DNA of 64,000 bases from Mactra quadrangularis (taxonomy: Eukaryota; Mollusca; Bivalvia; Venerida; Mactridae), in NCBI GenBank assembly GCA_025267735.1, contig CM046303.1, forward strand, positions 28,744,380 through 28,808,379, read 5' to 3'. Positions within the stretch are counted from its first letter, which is position 1, and the number at the start of each line of letters is the position of its first letter. Below, piece by piece: positions 22,070-34,233 of the stretch. The notes under the pieces were generated by a model that made no database searches, was not told the DNA's origin, and saw only the letters and a program-made list of their open reading frames with translations. Both the position numbers and the translations under genes were made by a program.

Positions 22070-22165
22070 TCAGACAAACTCAACCCAAAGACAACTCAGC
22101 TCATAGAAGGGACAACTCAACACATTAGTCAGAAACCCAACTTGTGGACAATTAAACCTAGACAC
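22070..22165 (+). repeat. Worn copies of the GACAACTCAACCT minisatellite motif
   Basis: AAACTCAACCCAAAGACAAC, GGGACAACTCAACAC and GTGGACAATTAAACC follow one another in about 90 bp. They match the 37-bp array at 58.6 kb only in the core. They lie just left of the 1.55-kb hAT-like element. Confidence 0.55.
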
Positions 22166-22265
22166 TTAACAAGGATCAAACATTATTAGTTATTAAATTT
22201 AAAAACCATCTTTTTTACTATTTTTTTTATTAAATGTAAAATAATCATGTTGTTTAGATATTTAT

Positions 22266-23815
22266 TAGGGCTCTATATTATGCCTCAGTCCCATAAAATC
22301 GTGGCTTGTTGCGGACCCGTACATGCTGACAGTCGTAGGCCGTGAGAAGCCTTGCATATTAAGGTGACGGTACGCACATGGTACAAAGCAACACACCCAT
22401 ACAGAGTAGTAGCTGGAAGATATGCAAGTTTAATCCATACTCAGCCAGGATTGTGTTCACGACTTGACTTTGAAACTGATATGTGTACCCGTGGCTCATC
22501 TCACGGATCCTGGTAAAAACGTAACAGTACATATGGGTATGCAAGATATCGTACGGGTCCTTGTGGAGCTTGATCGCACGGCGCCCGTACGGTGCCCACA
22601 CAGCTATTATTATGTTTATGGGACTGTAGTATTAGTCAGAATGATTGATGCAATATTCGTATTGGTACAAAATGATCAATATTCAATATATCAAATGATA
22701 TTTTTCATAATAAAAAGATTTTTTATAAAACAACAAAACAGTGTTGGTTTATTCATTTAATTTAATTGTAGCACTAGCACCATACTACTAAATGCACTGT
22801 CTATTATTACTTTAAATGTTAGAGTATTTGCCATTTGCATTTTTTCAGAAATAACATTGCATCCAGTGAGACTGGGTCTAGATTCCACAAAAAGAAAAAC
22901 ATTCTCTTTCAAACTAAAGCTATTAACAATCATATCATGACATTTCGCTTCTGTACAATCAAGTTCTCTTTATATTGGGGATTTGTCCGACCAGTTTGAG
23001 TGACTACTGGTTCCCAGAATTAATAAGTATTCTAAATACTAATTGTTGGTTTCCAGACTAATTGAAAACTAAAGTACATTTAAAGGACATTTTGACTGCA
23101 ACAGTTACTTCCCTTTGAAAAGAACAAACATGGGGCACATTCCACAAGGCGATCGCTAGCTGTCACTTTTTGAAAGCGATTTTTTGTAGCATAAGAGGTC
23201 TACGGAACGGTTTGCTTCAAGCTAGCAAAAACAAAATGGCGACTTCCTCAAACAAATAGTTCAAAATTGTAACAAATGAAAAATATTTAAATCAATTATC
23301 CCCATGAATATTCTTTTTAACCACTTTGACGAAATATATGCATTAAATGAAATATATATCAGTATTCTTGAAAAAGAAACACGTTCCCACAGGGGGCAGC
23401 CATTTTGAAATAAGCAGAAGTGTTCCGAATGATACGGCTAGCAAGAAAAAAACTTGCTACGTTTCGCTAGCTAGCGATTCAATTTGCTCGATCGTAGCAA
23501 ACCGTTCCGTAGAAAAAATCGCTACAAAGCGCTAGCTAGCGATCGCCTTGCGGAACGTACCCATGATGTAATCAGTGTAAGACTTTAGCGTAAAGGAATG
23601 TGATATGAGATTGTTTGCCGACAGATTAGTCCATATAATTATATACTGAACTGGAAGCAGTAGAATGGTTATTAGGCAATACAAAATATCAATTGATTTG
23701 CAAGCAATGGATTTCATTTGTATGACAGTGATTGATCGATATTTTGCTCGATACGGAAACGTTTGATCCGATATACTGGTATTCTATATACATGGTATAT
23801 CGATGTAGAGCCCTA
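22266..23815. mobile_element. hAT-like element, 1,550 bp, non-autonomous
   Basis: The element starts TAGGGCTCTA and ends TAGAGCCCTA, and is flanked by a perfect 8-bp duplication ATATTTAT (22258-22265 and 23816-23823). The short ends and the 8-bp duplication fit hAT. The interior has a locally GC-richer segment (about 22300-22610) with overlapping frames of 80 codons (minus, 22359-22601) and 98 codons (plus, 22464-22760). I cannot relate either to a hAT transposase, so I do not call them genes. A second element is nested at 23133-23562. Confidence 0.82.
23133..23562. mobile_element. Harbinger-like MITE nested in the hAT-like element
   Basis: Ends read GGGCACATTCCACAAGGCGA on the left and, reverse-complemented, GGGTACGTTCCGCAAGGCGA on the right, both continuing TCGCTAGCT. 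ATG lies on both sides (23130-23132 and 23563-23565), consistent with a 3-bp duplication as made by PIF/Harbinger elements, though TWA is the more usual target. Inner inverted pairs (GGAACGGTTTGC and GCAAACCGTTCC) strengthen the palindrome. About 430 bp; the overlapping 62-codon frame is not credible as a gene. Confidence 0.7.
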
Positions 23816-23929
23816 ATATTTATGATTTCAAACTCAATTGTTCGGCTAACCCTGGCTAAACACTGTTGATAATGAAGAATTCCCATAATACCAACTTACA
23901 GTCCTTAATATACTTGAAAACTATCGTAA

Positions 23930-24240
23930 ATGTTCACAAATCATAATAATTTCAAGTCAATACATTATGTTAATATTATGAATGGATTAGATTCATAAAA
24001 CAGTACTCAAAAACAAAAAATTTAATGAAAACTTTTGATGAGAAATAATCTCCCTTTGAAATGAAAATAGTGTAAGTTTTTAATTTCTCTACATACAAAA
24101 TAATAGTTGATAAAATTTAAGTAAATGACAAGGAGAAAACATTAAAAAGTAAAATTTGATACAAATTTTTGTGAAAAATTACAGTAGTCAGAATAATAGT
24201 GTTGTATTAGGGAAATTCTACCTTAACTATCACATTTTAT
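23930..24240. repeat. Diverged duplicate block, copy 2
   Basis: Landmarks shared with 20040-20290: GGATTAGATTCATAAA, AATAATCTCCCTTTG and GGGAAATTCTACCTTAA, in the same order. Sequence between is only loosely similar. Confidence 0.45.
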
Positions 24241-24338
24241 TCCAAGTAATCTTTGAAGTTTCTAAATTGATTCAATTAAAATATTAAATAGTTTTTAATG
24301 AACAAAATCTTGAATTTTAAATCAACTATATAACTCTA

Positions 24339-24740
24339 TCAATCTGATTAAAACCCGATCTAAAATTTTCCGCTCGCATACTCGCTAATTTATATCTGGC
24401 CTTTTTCAAACGAAGGTCACGTTCAGGCGACCTTTTCTCATCATAATATTCATGACGAAATTGTTATGATATGTAACTTGTTTACATCGTCTACGTCACG
24501 CAATTTGAAATAAGCCGCCCAATCGCAGACTGTGAATAATGCCGCTAATAAATTAGCATGTAAAACTTGGTCTAAAAATAGAAATTACGAAATCAAAATG
24601 TGATTAATAGTGTTTTCGTCTAGATGAAAGCTACACATTGATTGGTCGAAACAAAGTTCATCTCGACGTGACCTTCCACGGAGAAAGTAGAGATCCTGTA
24701 TGAAAACGCTCCACAGGATATCTGTTTACGGAGATTGTAA
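24339..24740 (+). repeat. Dispersed repeat, family D, copy 1
   Basis: About 400 bp shared with 42127-42463 in the same orientation: AATCTGATTAAAACCCGATC, CAATCGCAGACTGTGAATAA, GGTCTAAAAATAGAAATTA, AGATGAAAGCTACACATTGA, and the end ATCTGTTTACGGAGA. The copies differ by substitutions and indels. Terminal repeats are not visible and the family is unknown to me. The copy at 42 kb contains a chance 67-codon frame. Confidence 0.75.
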
Positions 24741-25096
24741 CTCTATGAACCTTATTGTTGACAATTGTCTTACTTATTATAAATACAAAGTACTAGTAGA
24801 TTGTTATCTAAAATTATATTGTAACATATTTTCTTTTAAAAAACATTCTACAATGTATTTATAATGTTTTTCTTATTGATAAATTTCCAAAAGAGTAAAA
24901 TTAGACATAACAATTAAATTAACAATTATCATAAAATGGTTATTAAAATTTATCTTAAAATTAAACTACCGGTATACAGTTTTTTCTGCAAAAGACCAAT
25001 ATCTTTGACACATGTTTATGCTATCATAGTCTTAAATGCAAATAATCATTATTACATTTCATAAATATTTTCAATATTTTCACAACATGATAAACT

Positions 25097-25829
25097 TATA
25101 GGTCTTTGCGTTAATGCTGGACCCCTATTTGCCGTAAATATCTTTTAAACTATATTAGCGATTTTGCTAAAAATTTTAATACAATCTTATTTCAATTTTT
25201 CCTTCTAGGATTTAAATTTTCAGAATTTTTCATAGATAAATAAAAAAGTTTTCCATAAGGTATAATGCAAAATATTTGGATTTTTTTTATCAAAAATCCG
25301 GCGGGAGGTAAAATAAGCTGTTCTGATTATAACATTGTCATACTTCCAGTGTATTTATACAAAGTCCCGTGCGTTTACTGTAAATTTGTCGCTTAAATTA
25401 ACACTCGACGGTCTACTGAATTGTAAAGCAGAGGCCCGTCTTTAAAATCGTACGTGTAGAATTTGTATAGATTTTGACGATACAGACGACAGTGATGATG
25501 GTATTTGAGTTTGTATATACTGTTATACTTAGTTATCAAATAAAATTTCTAACCGGGCCTCATATTTAGCTATTATTTTGTATCTACTGTTATGTGGCTG
25601 TTCTGATTGTGGCACATACCCATTTAACAAAAGTCTCTTTTTGGCTTCAAAATTTGCATTGCATGTCTATGGGAAGTATGTTATGTAATAAAAGAAAAAT
25701 TCTGAATTTTTGGATTTGAGAAGGAAAATGCTAGTTATGATCACATACAAAATTTGAGATAATTCCATCCAATAGTTATTGAGATATTTCATGATTTTAG
25801 GGGTCCAGCTTTAACGCAAACGACCTATA
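25097..25829. mobile_element. Palindromic DNA element of about 730 bp
   Basis: The left end TATAGGTCTTTGCGTTAATG (continuing CTGGACCCCTA) matches the reverse complement of the right end, TATAGGTCGTTTGCGTTAAA (continuing GCTGGACCCCTA), with one or two small differences. Inside, CATACTTCC (left, 25350) and GGAAGTATG (right, 25672), and CTGTTCTGATTATAACA with CTGTTCTGATTGTGGCA, show additional symmetric and direct similarities. No transposase frame. TA at both borders is compatible with a mariner-like origin. Confidence 0.65.
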
Positions 25830-26099
25830 CACTTTTGAATCAATTTAGAACAATAAAATGATTTTAATAACTCAAATAACTAATAAAATGTAACAGGGCC
25901 AAATTCTGTATAGAAGTTCTGTTTTATAAGGGAGATAACTCTGACTGTCATGTTTAAGTTAGTTTTTATAATACTACAGTTGTCTCCCTTGTAATCATTT
26001 ATCTTTAAATATCAATTACTGATTAAATTTATCTGGTTTAATTAAATTTGTTGAAACCTAAAGGTAATTGACCCTCCTAAGCATGTCCCTCCTTCAACT

Positions 26100-26150
26100 T
26101 TTCATATAGTTGTCAATGGGTTGAGTTGTCAATGGGTTGAGTTGTAGCCA
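26100..26150 (-). repeat. Short copy of the GACAACTCAACCT minisatellite motif
   Basis: Three reverse-oriented copies: AGTTGTCAATGGGTTGAG, AGTTGTCAATGGGTTGAG and AGTTGTAGCC. The flank that follows resembles that of the 19.26-19.35 kb cluster (AACC/AATC..AAAAATACCT), so both are probably parts of one older duplicated block. Confidence 0.6.
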
Positions 26151-26440
26151 AACAGATGAGAATCTTTTGTTTCATAATCTATCAGTAAAAATAACTACAA
26201 TAACCAAAAATACCTTCATATATCTTTCTATCTTGTCACTACATGGCACACACATATGATCCAGGATATTTCAGTTTCAAGAAGGATCATATTCTAAGCT
26301 CATTGATATAATATATGCAGCTGACCTCCCAGGATGATTCTGCAAAAAAGACAAACAAACTGGTAAAAAAACCTCAGTGATTCACTTTTCTTCTTTTATA
26401 CATGTATGTGGACATATATAGTTAAATATTGTTGAACTGC

Positions 26441-26533
26441 CAGTGGCACATACATTAATCCTGCAAATCGAATGTAAGTACAGTAGTACTGTAGTAAGTA
26501 TTTAAATACAAGGGGTTAATGTTTGCTTCAGTG
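26441..26533. mobile_element. Palindromic element, family P, copy 2
   Basis: CAGTGGCACATACATTAATC on the left and GGGGTTAATGTTTGCTTCAG on the right mirror each other and match the copy at 19660-19768. The centre AGTACAGTAGTACTGTAGTA matches that of copy 1. Both copies are followed by AGTTGAATAAAAT, so the surrounding sequence was duplicated too. Confidence 0.6.
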
Positions 26534-26639
26534 ACAGTTGAATAAAATTTAACAATACTAAGTTTGTACAAGTTATTCAAATTAGATCTCCCTGTATCTC
26601 TTCAAACAGATTTGTATAGTCATTATCATCTAAAATAAA

Positions 26640-26800
26640 ACTCAATTTTTCTCAACGGTCTAAGTTTGAATAATTTCACTGTGATTGAATACATATTATC
26701 ACAATATCACGAGTGTCAGACAAGAACACAAAGTCACCATGAAATTTTTCATGTTTTGACGGTTGAGAAAAAATAAACAACATATACAACACTGAAACAT
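26640..26800. repeat. Duplicate block shared with 57835-57960
   Basis: TTTCTCAACGGTCTAAGTTTG here matches TTTCTCAATGGTCAAAATTTG there, followed in both by GAATAATTT, CACAATATCAC or CGCAGTATCAC, and TTCATGTTTTGAC. A chance 65-codon minus frame overlaps this stretch. Confidence 0.5.
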
Positions 26801-27224
26801 TAAAGTATTTTTTTGCTGGTTTCTGATTCCAAACAGATAGTTGAATGACAATCAAACAGTGCATGATATACATGCTACTTTTCTTTCCCTGAACAATTCA
26901 AATTGATCCTGTGAGTTTTGACCATTAGCTCTAAGTCCCCAAGGCACAAATTAAGTCAAGCAGCAAACTGAATCATGTAGGCAAATAATTTGTGCAGAAG
27001 ATTCAGAGTAAACAGTTAAATCTCACAGGTTCATTTTCAGACAAGAAATGTGATGTTTAATTCATGTACTATAGTGCGGACACATTGACCCCGACCTGAC
27101 CTTTATGCAAGAATATTCATTACATTGAATACGAATGTAGTATTAATGCTCGATAACAATCGGATTTTATCGACAAGGCTCGAATTTAATTTAAACACAG
27201 GGATTAATTTTAAAGTACATTTAA

Positions 27225-27345
27225 AGCGTACAACGAGTGTCAATTGCACATAGGCCGGACTAGAGGATTGTACGATGAGGCTAGCTACCAATTCAAAGGT
27301 TGTTGGTTTTAGCCCCACAATCACTATCCCCACACCCATTTATTA
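27225..27345 (-). mobile_element. Possible worn SINE fragment
   Basis: GGCTAGCTACCAATTCAAAG followed by GTTGTTGGTTTTAGCCCCAC resembles the promoter-box part of a tRNA-derived SINE with a damaged B box. There is no clean A box, tail or duplication. The overlapping minus-strand 78-codon frame is the usual SINE by-product. Confidence 0.3.
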
Positions 27346-30292
27346 TTAATTTTTATCAAAAATGTAAGAACACGAGTTTCCCGTTTGAATGAATTTTAAT
27401 CGTAAGTTGTTATACATGCGGGCTGCGTATACCTATACATGTTTAAATTATATTTTAAATACGTAACGAGTCGAAGTATAGAGTAGGCGTGGTATTGATT
27501 TTCACCGGGATATGTGTAGGTGATAATTAGATGCAAATGTGAAAGGTGAGGTCGGAGTCAAATTGTACGCACTATACTTGATTCTTTTCTATTATTTAGC
27601 CTTTGCATAAACTTGCATGACGAAAAACAATAATCTGTTTACAAACTGAAAACTATATACTGTGAACAAAATTAACGTTGATTGTAGAGGTAAAGTTTGA
27701 CCCAAAACAGAGAAACAGTATCATAAACAAAGCTTTAGCTAGGCATGCATGCAAACCTGTAGGTTGTGCTAATAGTGAAGAAACTAGCCACTAACAAACA
27801 TGGGTAAAATTTACCATTATTAAAGTAATATACCTTACATTTTAAATCTATAATGAAGGAACGTCCTTAACTTGGGTAAGAAAACTTACATTTACAAAAT
27901 AGATAACCATATAGTTTCTTTTGTTTAAGCAGTGAGAGCCACCTTTGGTACAGATAAAAGACTGCAACAATTAATTACTCAAGTTTATGTATGATGGATA
28001 TTTTACGCCATGTCACATTGTCATCCTGAGGGGCTCCCAGCAATATTTTTAGAAATGAATTCTATGGGTCCGACAGGACTCACATGTTTTAAAACAATGG
28101 GTCCATGACGGAAACAATGGGTACCTGCATATACAATCAAACATCAATTTTTATACCACTTTATTTTTATACCACTTTTAGCATAGGTATTAGAGGGCTA
28201 CATGTCTTTAAGAACTTTCACTTTTAATAACAGTGTAAACTCCATAAATCATGTATCACTTTCAAAACTGCAGGAAAGCAAAACAATAAATTGAAATTAA
28301 GATTTCCATGTTTTATTGACTCAGACTCAGTCTGTACCAAAGACTTCAAACTATCAGTTAAACAGGCATATATGGTCAGACTTTCTGTCTACCCAAATAA
28401 TTAGTTGACAGATGGAATAATTATGTAAAAATTGAAAAGCTGCTGAAATGTTTATATCATACACCAAACAAACTATGTTTATTTTAGGATGCAACCTAAG
28501 TCTTGTGATTTTTAAAAAAAAATTTTGGCTAAGAAATCACAAGAACTATCCAACCTGTGTCTCTAACTTAGGCTTCAAAAGTTAATAGTCTAACTCATAG
28601 GGCAAACTTTTAAAGAATCAAAAATATTTCTCAAGCAAGAGTCCAAAATGTTGTATAAATAATGGAGGAAATCAGTCCATAATAATAAATATTATTGATA
28701 ATGCATTTAGTTGATATACATACGGTATTTCAGAACTGTTGAGATGCCTTTTTATAAAACCACCAACAGTCATTTTATTTACCCTGAATGCATCTTTCAG
28801 AAATTCTGATGGTTTTTCATTAGAAAACTATGTTATTACAATTATTTGATAACACTATTCACAAAATAAGTAATTTATTCACAGCTTAAGTCTGATTAAA
28901 TATGTATTCTTATCAATTTTTTTAACCGAATAAACGTTCATTCAGTTGTTATATTTTTCAAGTTAATCAAGTTGATCAAAAATTGTCAAATGTAAAATCT
29001 TAAAATCTTTATTTTTTTTAAATGTTCATGACGTATCGAGTGCGAACATTATTGAGGACGAATGTTTCGCAGCGCAGATCGTCATCATGTTAAAAGAACT
29101 GATACAGGATGGATCCAACCATCATATAATTGAGAAACCATCAAGAAATGAGCAAGTTAGAGTCAGCTTTTATGCTTATTGACCAAGTTCATTAACAAAT
29201 CGTAACCGTCGTAATAATTGATAAGGCATAATAAAAGTCAGGACCTTAATTGTCTGAAATAGAGCTTTTACCATTCCTCACTGTGAATGGCAGAGATTTG
29301 GTCGTAAGTTTTAAGTCGAAGTGCTCTACTAATGTCCTCTAAGCATAACAATTTGAGAAGAATTATAACTAGCATCTCTAATGTACCAAACACTTGTAAT
29401 ATACAAGAAGAAACTAAATACCAGTATTTAATTAAAAAGCGAGGTCAAGACTCCTACATTACCTCATTGATAAAAGCCTGTTGATATCAACAACTGAGTA
29501 CAATATAAAAAGGTTTGATTGGTTAGCTGATAACAAAGAACCAATTCAAAACATATGACGTTTAACGGTGTAAAGTTGTTAATTACAGCTATTAATTATG
29601 CAAAACTCTGAGCAGAGTTGTCATTTGTGCCAGCCCACCGATTATTATTTTACAAGTCTACTTGCCACTTCCACAGCGTTATGCGTCCAGCTGGACGCAC
29701 ATGTCAAGAAGCAATGGGTTTTTAGCTAAAATTGTGCGTTAGAGATGCGGGACGCAGAGGTAAAAATATCGCTGGGCTCCATACAAAAATACAATCATAT
29801 CACATTTTAATCATTTGTCAAAACATTTTCATGTCTTCTGCAAATGTATAAACTAAAGAAAGATCGAAAACACGATCACACAACAGAGTAGATTCTGTCG
29901 CATCTTCAACCTGCACAAAAACACGAAGATGTGACAAATGTCTTTTTCCTGTATTTTCTTCATGCAGGGTCAGAGACGAAGACACAAAGATGCAACAAAA
30001 TTAAGGCAAAAACATGACCTGAAAAAGTGTCATACTTTATTAAATTTTTTATCACATTGGGCTTCCTTAAGCAAAAACATGACAAATGATTAAAATGACA
30101 TATGCTTGTGTTTTTGCATGGCACACCATCAGGGATCAAGACACGACAAGCATTTTGTCGTACTTGCAACTACTGTAACAAGACAAAACTTAAGTTGAAG
30201 AATCAGCCATAGACTGTTGACAGCAAGGTTTGTAACACAATCTTGTTAAACTACAATAAACTAAAAAGCATATAGGGTCTAAACTAAACAAT
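27346..30292. other. AT-rich mosaic, mostly unassigned
   Basis: No gene seen. Points of note: GGGGCTCCCAGCAATATTTTTA at 28031-28052 is nearly complementary to AAAATATCGCTGGGCTCC at 29763-29780, and GTCC..GGAC..CACATG..CAATGGGT is shared in direct orientation by 28068-28106 and 29688-29721. This may outline a 1.75-kb element of unknown type. TGCGTCCAGCTGGACGCA at about 29683-29700 is a perfect 18-bp palindrome. Confidence 0.4.
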
Positions 30293-30642
30293 ACTTTGTT
30301 CGCCCTTTACCAACCATCCATTTTTGGTTTGGTTTGGTAGGTAGGAAAAATATTTTATTTTTTTCAAGAATTATCCCTCAATTAGGTAGATCTGGCAAAA
30401 CAACTTGCTTGTTCATGTATATATTATAGGCAATTTGTAAAATGTAAGGAATTTGTAAAATTGTTAACCCCACCTTGTGCTAGCGCTTCTTGCATGCTTG
30501 TAGATCTTTAATATTTGGTGTGTTAATGTAGACAGCTTGATAAACATATGTATTTTGTTGCATTTATTTGGTTGTTAATTTTCATTCATTAATACACAAA
30601 AGTACAATGAATTTCGGGTCCGTCGGTAAAGGGTAAACAAAG
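30293..30642. mobile_element. Small inverted-repeat element
   Basis: ACTTTGTTCGCCCTTTACCA on the left matches AACTTTGTTTACCCTTTACC, the reverse complement of the right end at about 30623-30642. It is roughly 350 bp and non-coding, with no clear duplication at its borders. Confidence 0.5.
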
Positions 30643-32135
30643 TTAATTTTAATTTAGGCCTAGACAGATGGCATGCTGTTTCCGAGATAAAAATAGTATA
30701 TTTATGTAAGGTATATTGCTCAGAAAATGGTACTCTTTTACCAAAGTTCAATTAGTGGCATTTATGTTAGATATTTTAAAAATGTCAACATAGACTTTTA
30801 ATGGACACATTTATAAAGTATTCTATTTTTTTATGCAAGGGAGAAAATCACTTAGTCCTGTAAAATGATTTTTTAAAATATTTTAGAAATTGCAAGTTAT
30901 GTAATAAATCCTATCCATGCAAAATTATTAACATATTGTAATAAATGACAAATATCAAGTTTTTGAGCCTAAATAATGTTTTCACAGTGAGTGGCGTAAG
31001 GGATTGTACACCTTTACATTGTTTTTCAACTGAAACTAATTTATGTTAGGTGTACCTTAGGAGCCAGGAATATTAAGAGACTAAGAGAGTCAGCATTTGT
31101 CTGCAACACCTGGTCTTAGATGTCTGAGTCCCTGTCCTAATGTATCAATAGTTCATTTATATTGTAACTAAAAATGTTAAATTCTTATAACTTTTATAGA
31201 CAATTAAGTTTTAAGGCTGGTATTGAATCAAAAATGGCAGATCCCATATTGAAATCAAAACGGCACCCTCGCAATTAATTTTCCAGTATTACTGCAACCC
31301 TACTGTAGTCTTGTGACCTACAACAGTTTATAATAATTTAAAAGGAGAAAAGCACATGTTTTATGCTGATTTCTCTCACTACTTAAATAACTGAATGACA
31401 TAATGTAGTGCATAAGCTATTGACCATCTTTATTTCCCCTTACATTCTCAATTGGTCCCTTCAATATTCCTTAGTTTCAATTCCTTTGCACAAATTGACC
31501 TTAAGCCAGAATATGATTGACAGCTCCTATTAGCCAATCAATGTCCGGCATTTGATACCCTGATGCTTATCTAAGATAAGCAGTTTATCGGCCGCCATTT
31601 TGTCCGACATCTGTACTTGACGGACATTAAATTTCATATGTGGTAGCATGGACCCTATATACAGTTGTATAGGGTTCTTAGTGGTAATTACAAAATAACC
31701 TCAATAAAACAAATTAGAATGGTCAAAATATGTGCATATGGGGTCTGTAACATGGACTCACAGTATTCAGATATGATAACGAACAGCAACTAATTTAGAA
31801 ATAACCGACACTGGCTTCGTCTATGAAAGCCCACAAGAACAGTTCAAGGAGACTTTTTTGTCAGATCATTAAAAATCCAAACGCGAATACGTATGTTTAA
31901 GGCAGGGATTTTATATAACATCTCTGTTCAAGGGTACAAGTAGATTTTTACACAGTAAGGTTTAGGTATTTTAGTAATTTAAAACGACCTTTACATTGAC
32001 CGGACTGTGTATACCGCAGCCCAACCTATTGTTTTAAAAGAATTTGGGGACTGTTTAATGGATCAATCGCTTAACTTTCTTAATGTTTTTTTAAATATAT
32101 TTTCTAATATATAGGTTCTGTATAAAAACTAAGAC
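30643..32135. other. AT-rich stretch, nothing assigned
   Basis: No exon-like sequence. GCTTATCTAAGATAAGC at about 31564-31580 is a perfect palindrome just before CGGCCGCCATTTTGT. The stretch 31430-31500 (CATTCTCAATTGGTCCCTTC and nearby) is a weak relative of the repeat block at 46390. Confidence 0.45.
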
Positions 32136-32398
32136 AACAAGTAAATCTGTGAGCTAATGCTCACTAGTGATACCCCCGCAAAAATCTAAAAATACGTGAC
32201 AAACAGGAAGTAGATGAGTAAGGAGCATGAAATCGCTTTACACCACATGGGACTATGGGATGAAGCAATATGCAAAGTATTAGGCTGCTGCATGTTATAG
32301 TTGCTGAGAAAACTGCGACGGAAATTTTGTAACGGACGGACGCACACACGGACAAGGGTAAAACAGTATACCCCCCTCTTCTTCGAAGCGGGGGTATA
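32136..32398 (+). mobile_element. Short element Z, copy 1 (263 bp)
   Basis: Nearly identical to 34234-34504. It begins AACAAGTAAATCTGTGAGCT, has GATACCCCCGC near the start, and ends with a tight hairpin (ATACCCCCCTCTTC, TTC, GAAGCGGGGGTAT). The end GCGGGGGTAT is also complementary to ATACCCCCGC near the start. A run of GGACGGACGCACACACGG precedes the hairpin. No coding. The overlapping 63-codon minus frame is not a gene. Related sequences are, from memory, widespread in bivalves; I cannot name the family. Confidence 0.8.
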
Positions 32399-33197
32399 GG
32401 AGAGATTTATAACTACGTCTGTTATCTGCTCTGCGTGCTACGTAGTACACATTTTTGAGTAAAGTCCGACAAACACTCGGCTGCTACACTGTGATTTACA
32501 TAGTAACTGAACAGAAAATAATGTATTTAAATCCCATTTCTGCTTATCATAAATGTCTTAGAAATTAGTTTTACCTGTACTAATGGTGTTTAATGATGAA
32601 GGCTAAATTTACAGTTTATGATTAAGAATAAATTGTTTGATAAATTATATTTCTTTTTTTTTCATTTGATTACCTGATTTAACAATGAGGTAAATTTAGT
32701 GAATGGGATTATTTTTTGGAAAATTGTTGAAAGAGTTTCATATGCACAAAATATCTAAATCTTGTCAGAAAATAAACAAATGTTATGTTTCAAAGTGTTA
32801 CACTAAGATTTTACCTAAATACTTTTCGTTCATTTTTACGCAGAACTAGATGCTTTGATGAGAAAAATGTTAAAACATTCCAAACATTTACTTATATTTA
32901 TGACTTCAACACGTACAAGTAATATTATCAATACATTAATTGATAATATGATAATTATCATTTATATAATTAATATCATGAAGTTGAATGCAGTAATTGT
33001 ATTTTCTAAAAATGAGTATGTTGTATTTTACAGTTTTTATTCAGGAATTTTTCCTCAAGTTCTTGTCAGATTACATTTTAGTGACATGAAACTTTTCCAT
33101 CATAAGCCTTTATTCTTAATTATTGAATAGATTTTATAATCCCTTAGCTCTCACAGTGCTTAAAACTTTACCTTCACAGAGAAAAATTCTACATTAA

Positions 33198-33570
33198 ATT
33201 TTTTTTTTTTTTGAAGGGGTTTGATACTCCAGTATCCAAGTCAGGGTAAAAAGTAAATGCATTTTTTAGTCTAAGTTTCAACTTACACACGTTCACCGAC
33301 TTTAAGGCTATTACCCCTCGTCATCGGGCTACTGGTATCTAATTTATCAATCTCCATGGAGAGTCTTTTTACTCCGCTTATTAGTGCAGCTGACAAATTG
33401 GCGCAACGGAATTACACCACCCTTGCGGGTACCCATTTACACCTGGGTGGAGTGAAGCAAATTGCAGGTAAATTTCTTGCTCAAGGAAATTAGCAGTGCC
33501 CCTGGTGGGATTCGAACCCGGGACCTGTCGCTCTCTTTGCAAGCGTCCTACCACTAGACCACTGCTCCTG
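33198..33570 (-). mobile_element. tRNA-derived SINE with a conserved-looking central part
   Basis: Read on the minus strand, the head CAGTGGTCTAGTGGTAGGAC carries an A box and CCCGGGTTCGAATCCCACC a B box, spaced as in a tRNA. The body follows, with TTGCTCAAGGA, then ACCTGGGTGGAGTGAAGCAA in complement, and the element ends in a run of 14 A (T on the plus strand, 33199-33212). Its length is about 370 bp. The flanking duplication is not clean. The acceptor stem does not pair, so this is not a tRNA gene. Confidence 0.8.
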
Positions 33571-33852
33571 GTGCTACTTAATGTATCATATTTGACTCTA
33601 ATAGTGTGGCTTTTACCAAGGATAGTTCATATTATTTTATTGCACAAAATTTTCAAAAGACCAAAAAAAACCACTTTTCAAAACAGAGTGTTTCCAAATT
33701 TACTGACCTGTAAGTACTTAAATCCGATATAGCCATGGATGAATTTTTATTGCAATTATTTTATATATTGTAATACTCATTGACAAAATTTATGTTAATG
33801 ATTTTATCCTTGTTAAACTTATTTCATCAAAGGAGCTTACATTGATTCTATA

Positions 33853-34123
33853 TACACTGGGGTCCAAAAGTTTCTTTACACGTGTGCTTTTTTTCTCTGA
33901 CAACTTAAACTTATGTAAAATATCTGAAGTATGCAATAGAGTCAGTTTTGTCATTTAAAACTACATTTTGACAAAAGAAGAGATATTATGAAAGACCCAG
34001 TTGAGGTATCTTGTTAAAAAGTATATAATTTGTGAAACTAACAACAACATGTGAAGTATATCTAAGTATATTCTATAACATCAACATTTAACTAGTGTAA
34101 AGAAACTTTTGGACCCCAGTGTA
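33853..34123. mobile_element. Mariner-like MITE, family N
   Basis: Ends CACTGGGGTCCAAAAGTTTC (left, from 33855) and the exact reverse complement GAAACTTTTGGACCCCAGTG (right, to 34121), extended by TTTACAC / GTGTAAA. TA flanks both sides. Non-coding, 267 bp. The ends share the general GTCCAAAAGTTTC style of family M but are a separate family. Confidence 0.85.
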
Positions 34124-34233
34124 GTATGTTTATTTGTAAACAAGTGTCTTAATTTCATTTTAATACCAGTGTTAAAGGATATATGAGTTTTATAATCAGC
34201 TTTTAAAAATCTAAGTGTGCGTATTGCAGGTTA

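Noticed and set aside
22313..22562. Inverted pair GGACCCGTAC / GTACGGGTCC as element ends
   Set aside because: Only 10 bp match and similarity does not extend; it lies inside a larger element with much better ends.
22359..22760. Protein-coding genes on both strands in the GC-richer core of the hAT-like element
   Set aside because: The overlapping frames of 80 and 98 codons show no recognisable domain, and neither has splice or start context. Kept only as a finding about composition.
33480..33570. Functional tRNA gene on the minus strand
   Set aside because: A and B boxes are present, but the acceptor stem does not pair and a SINE body with an A tail follows.
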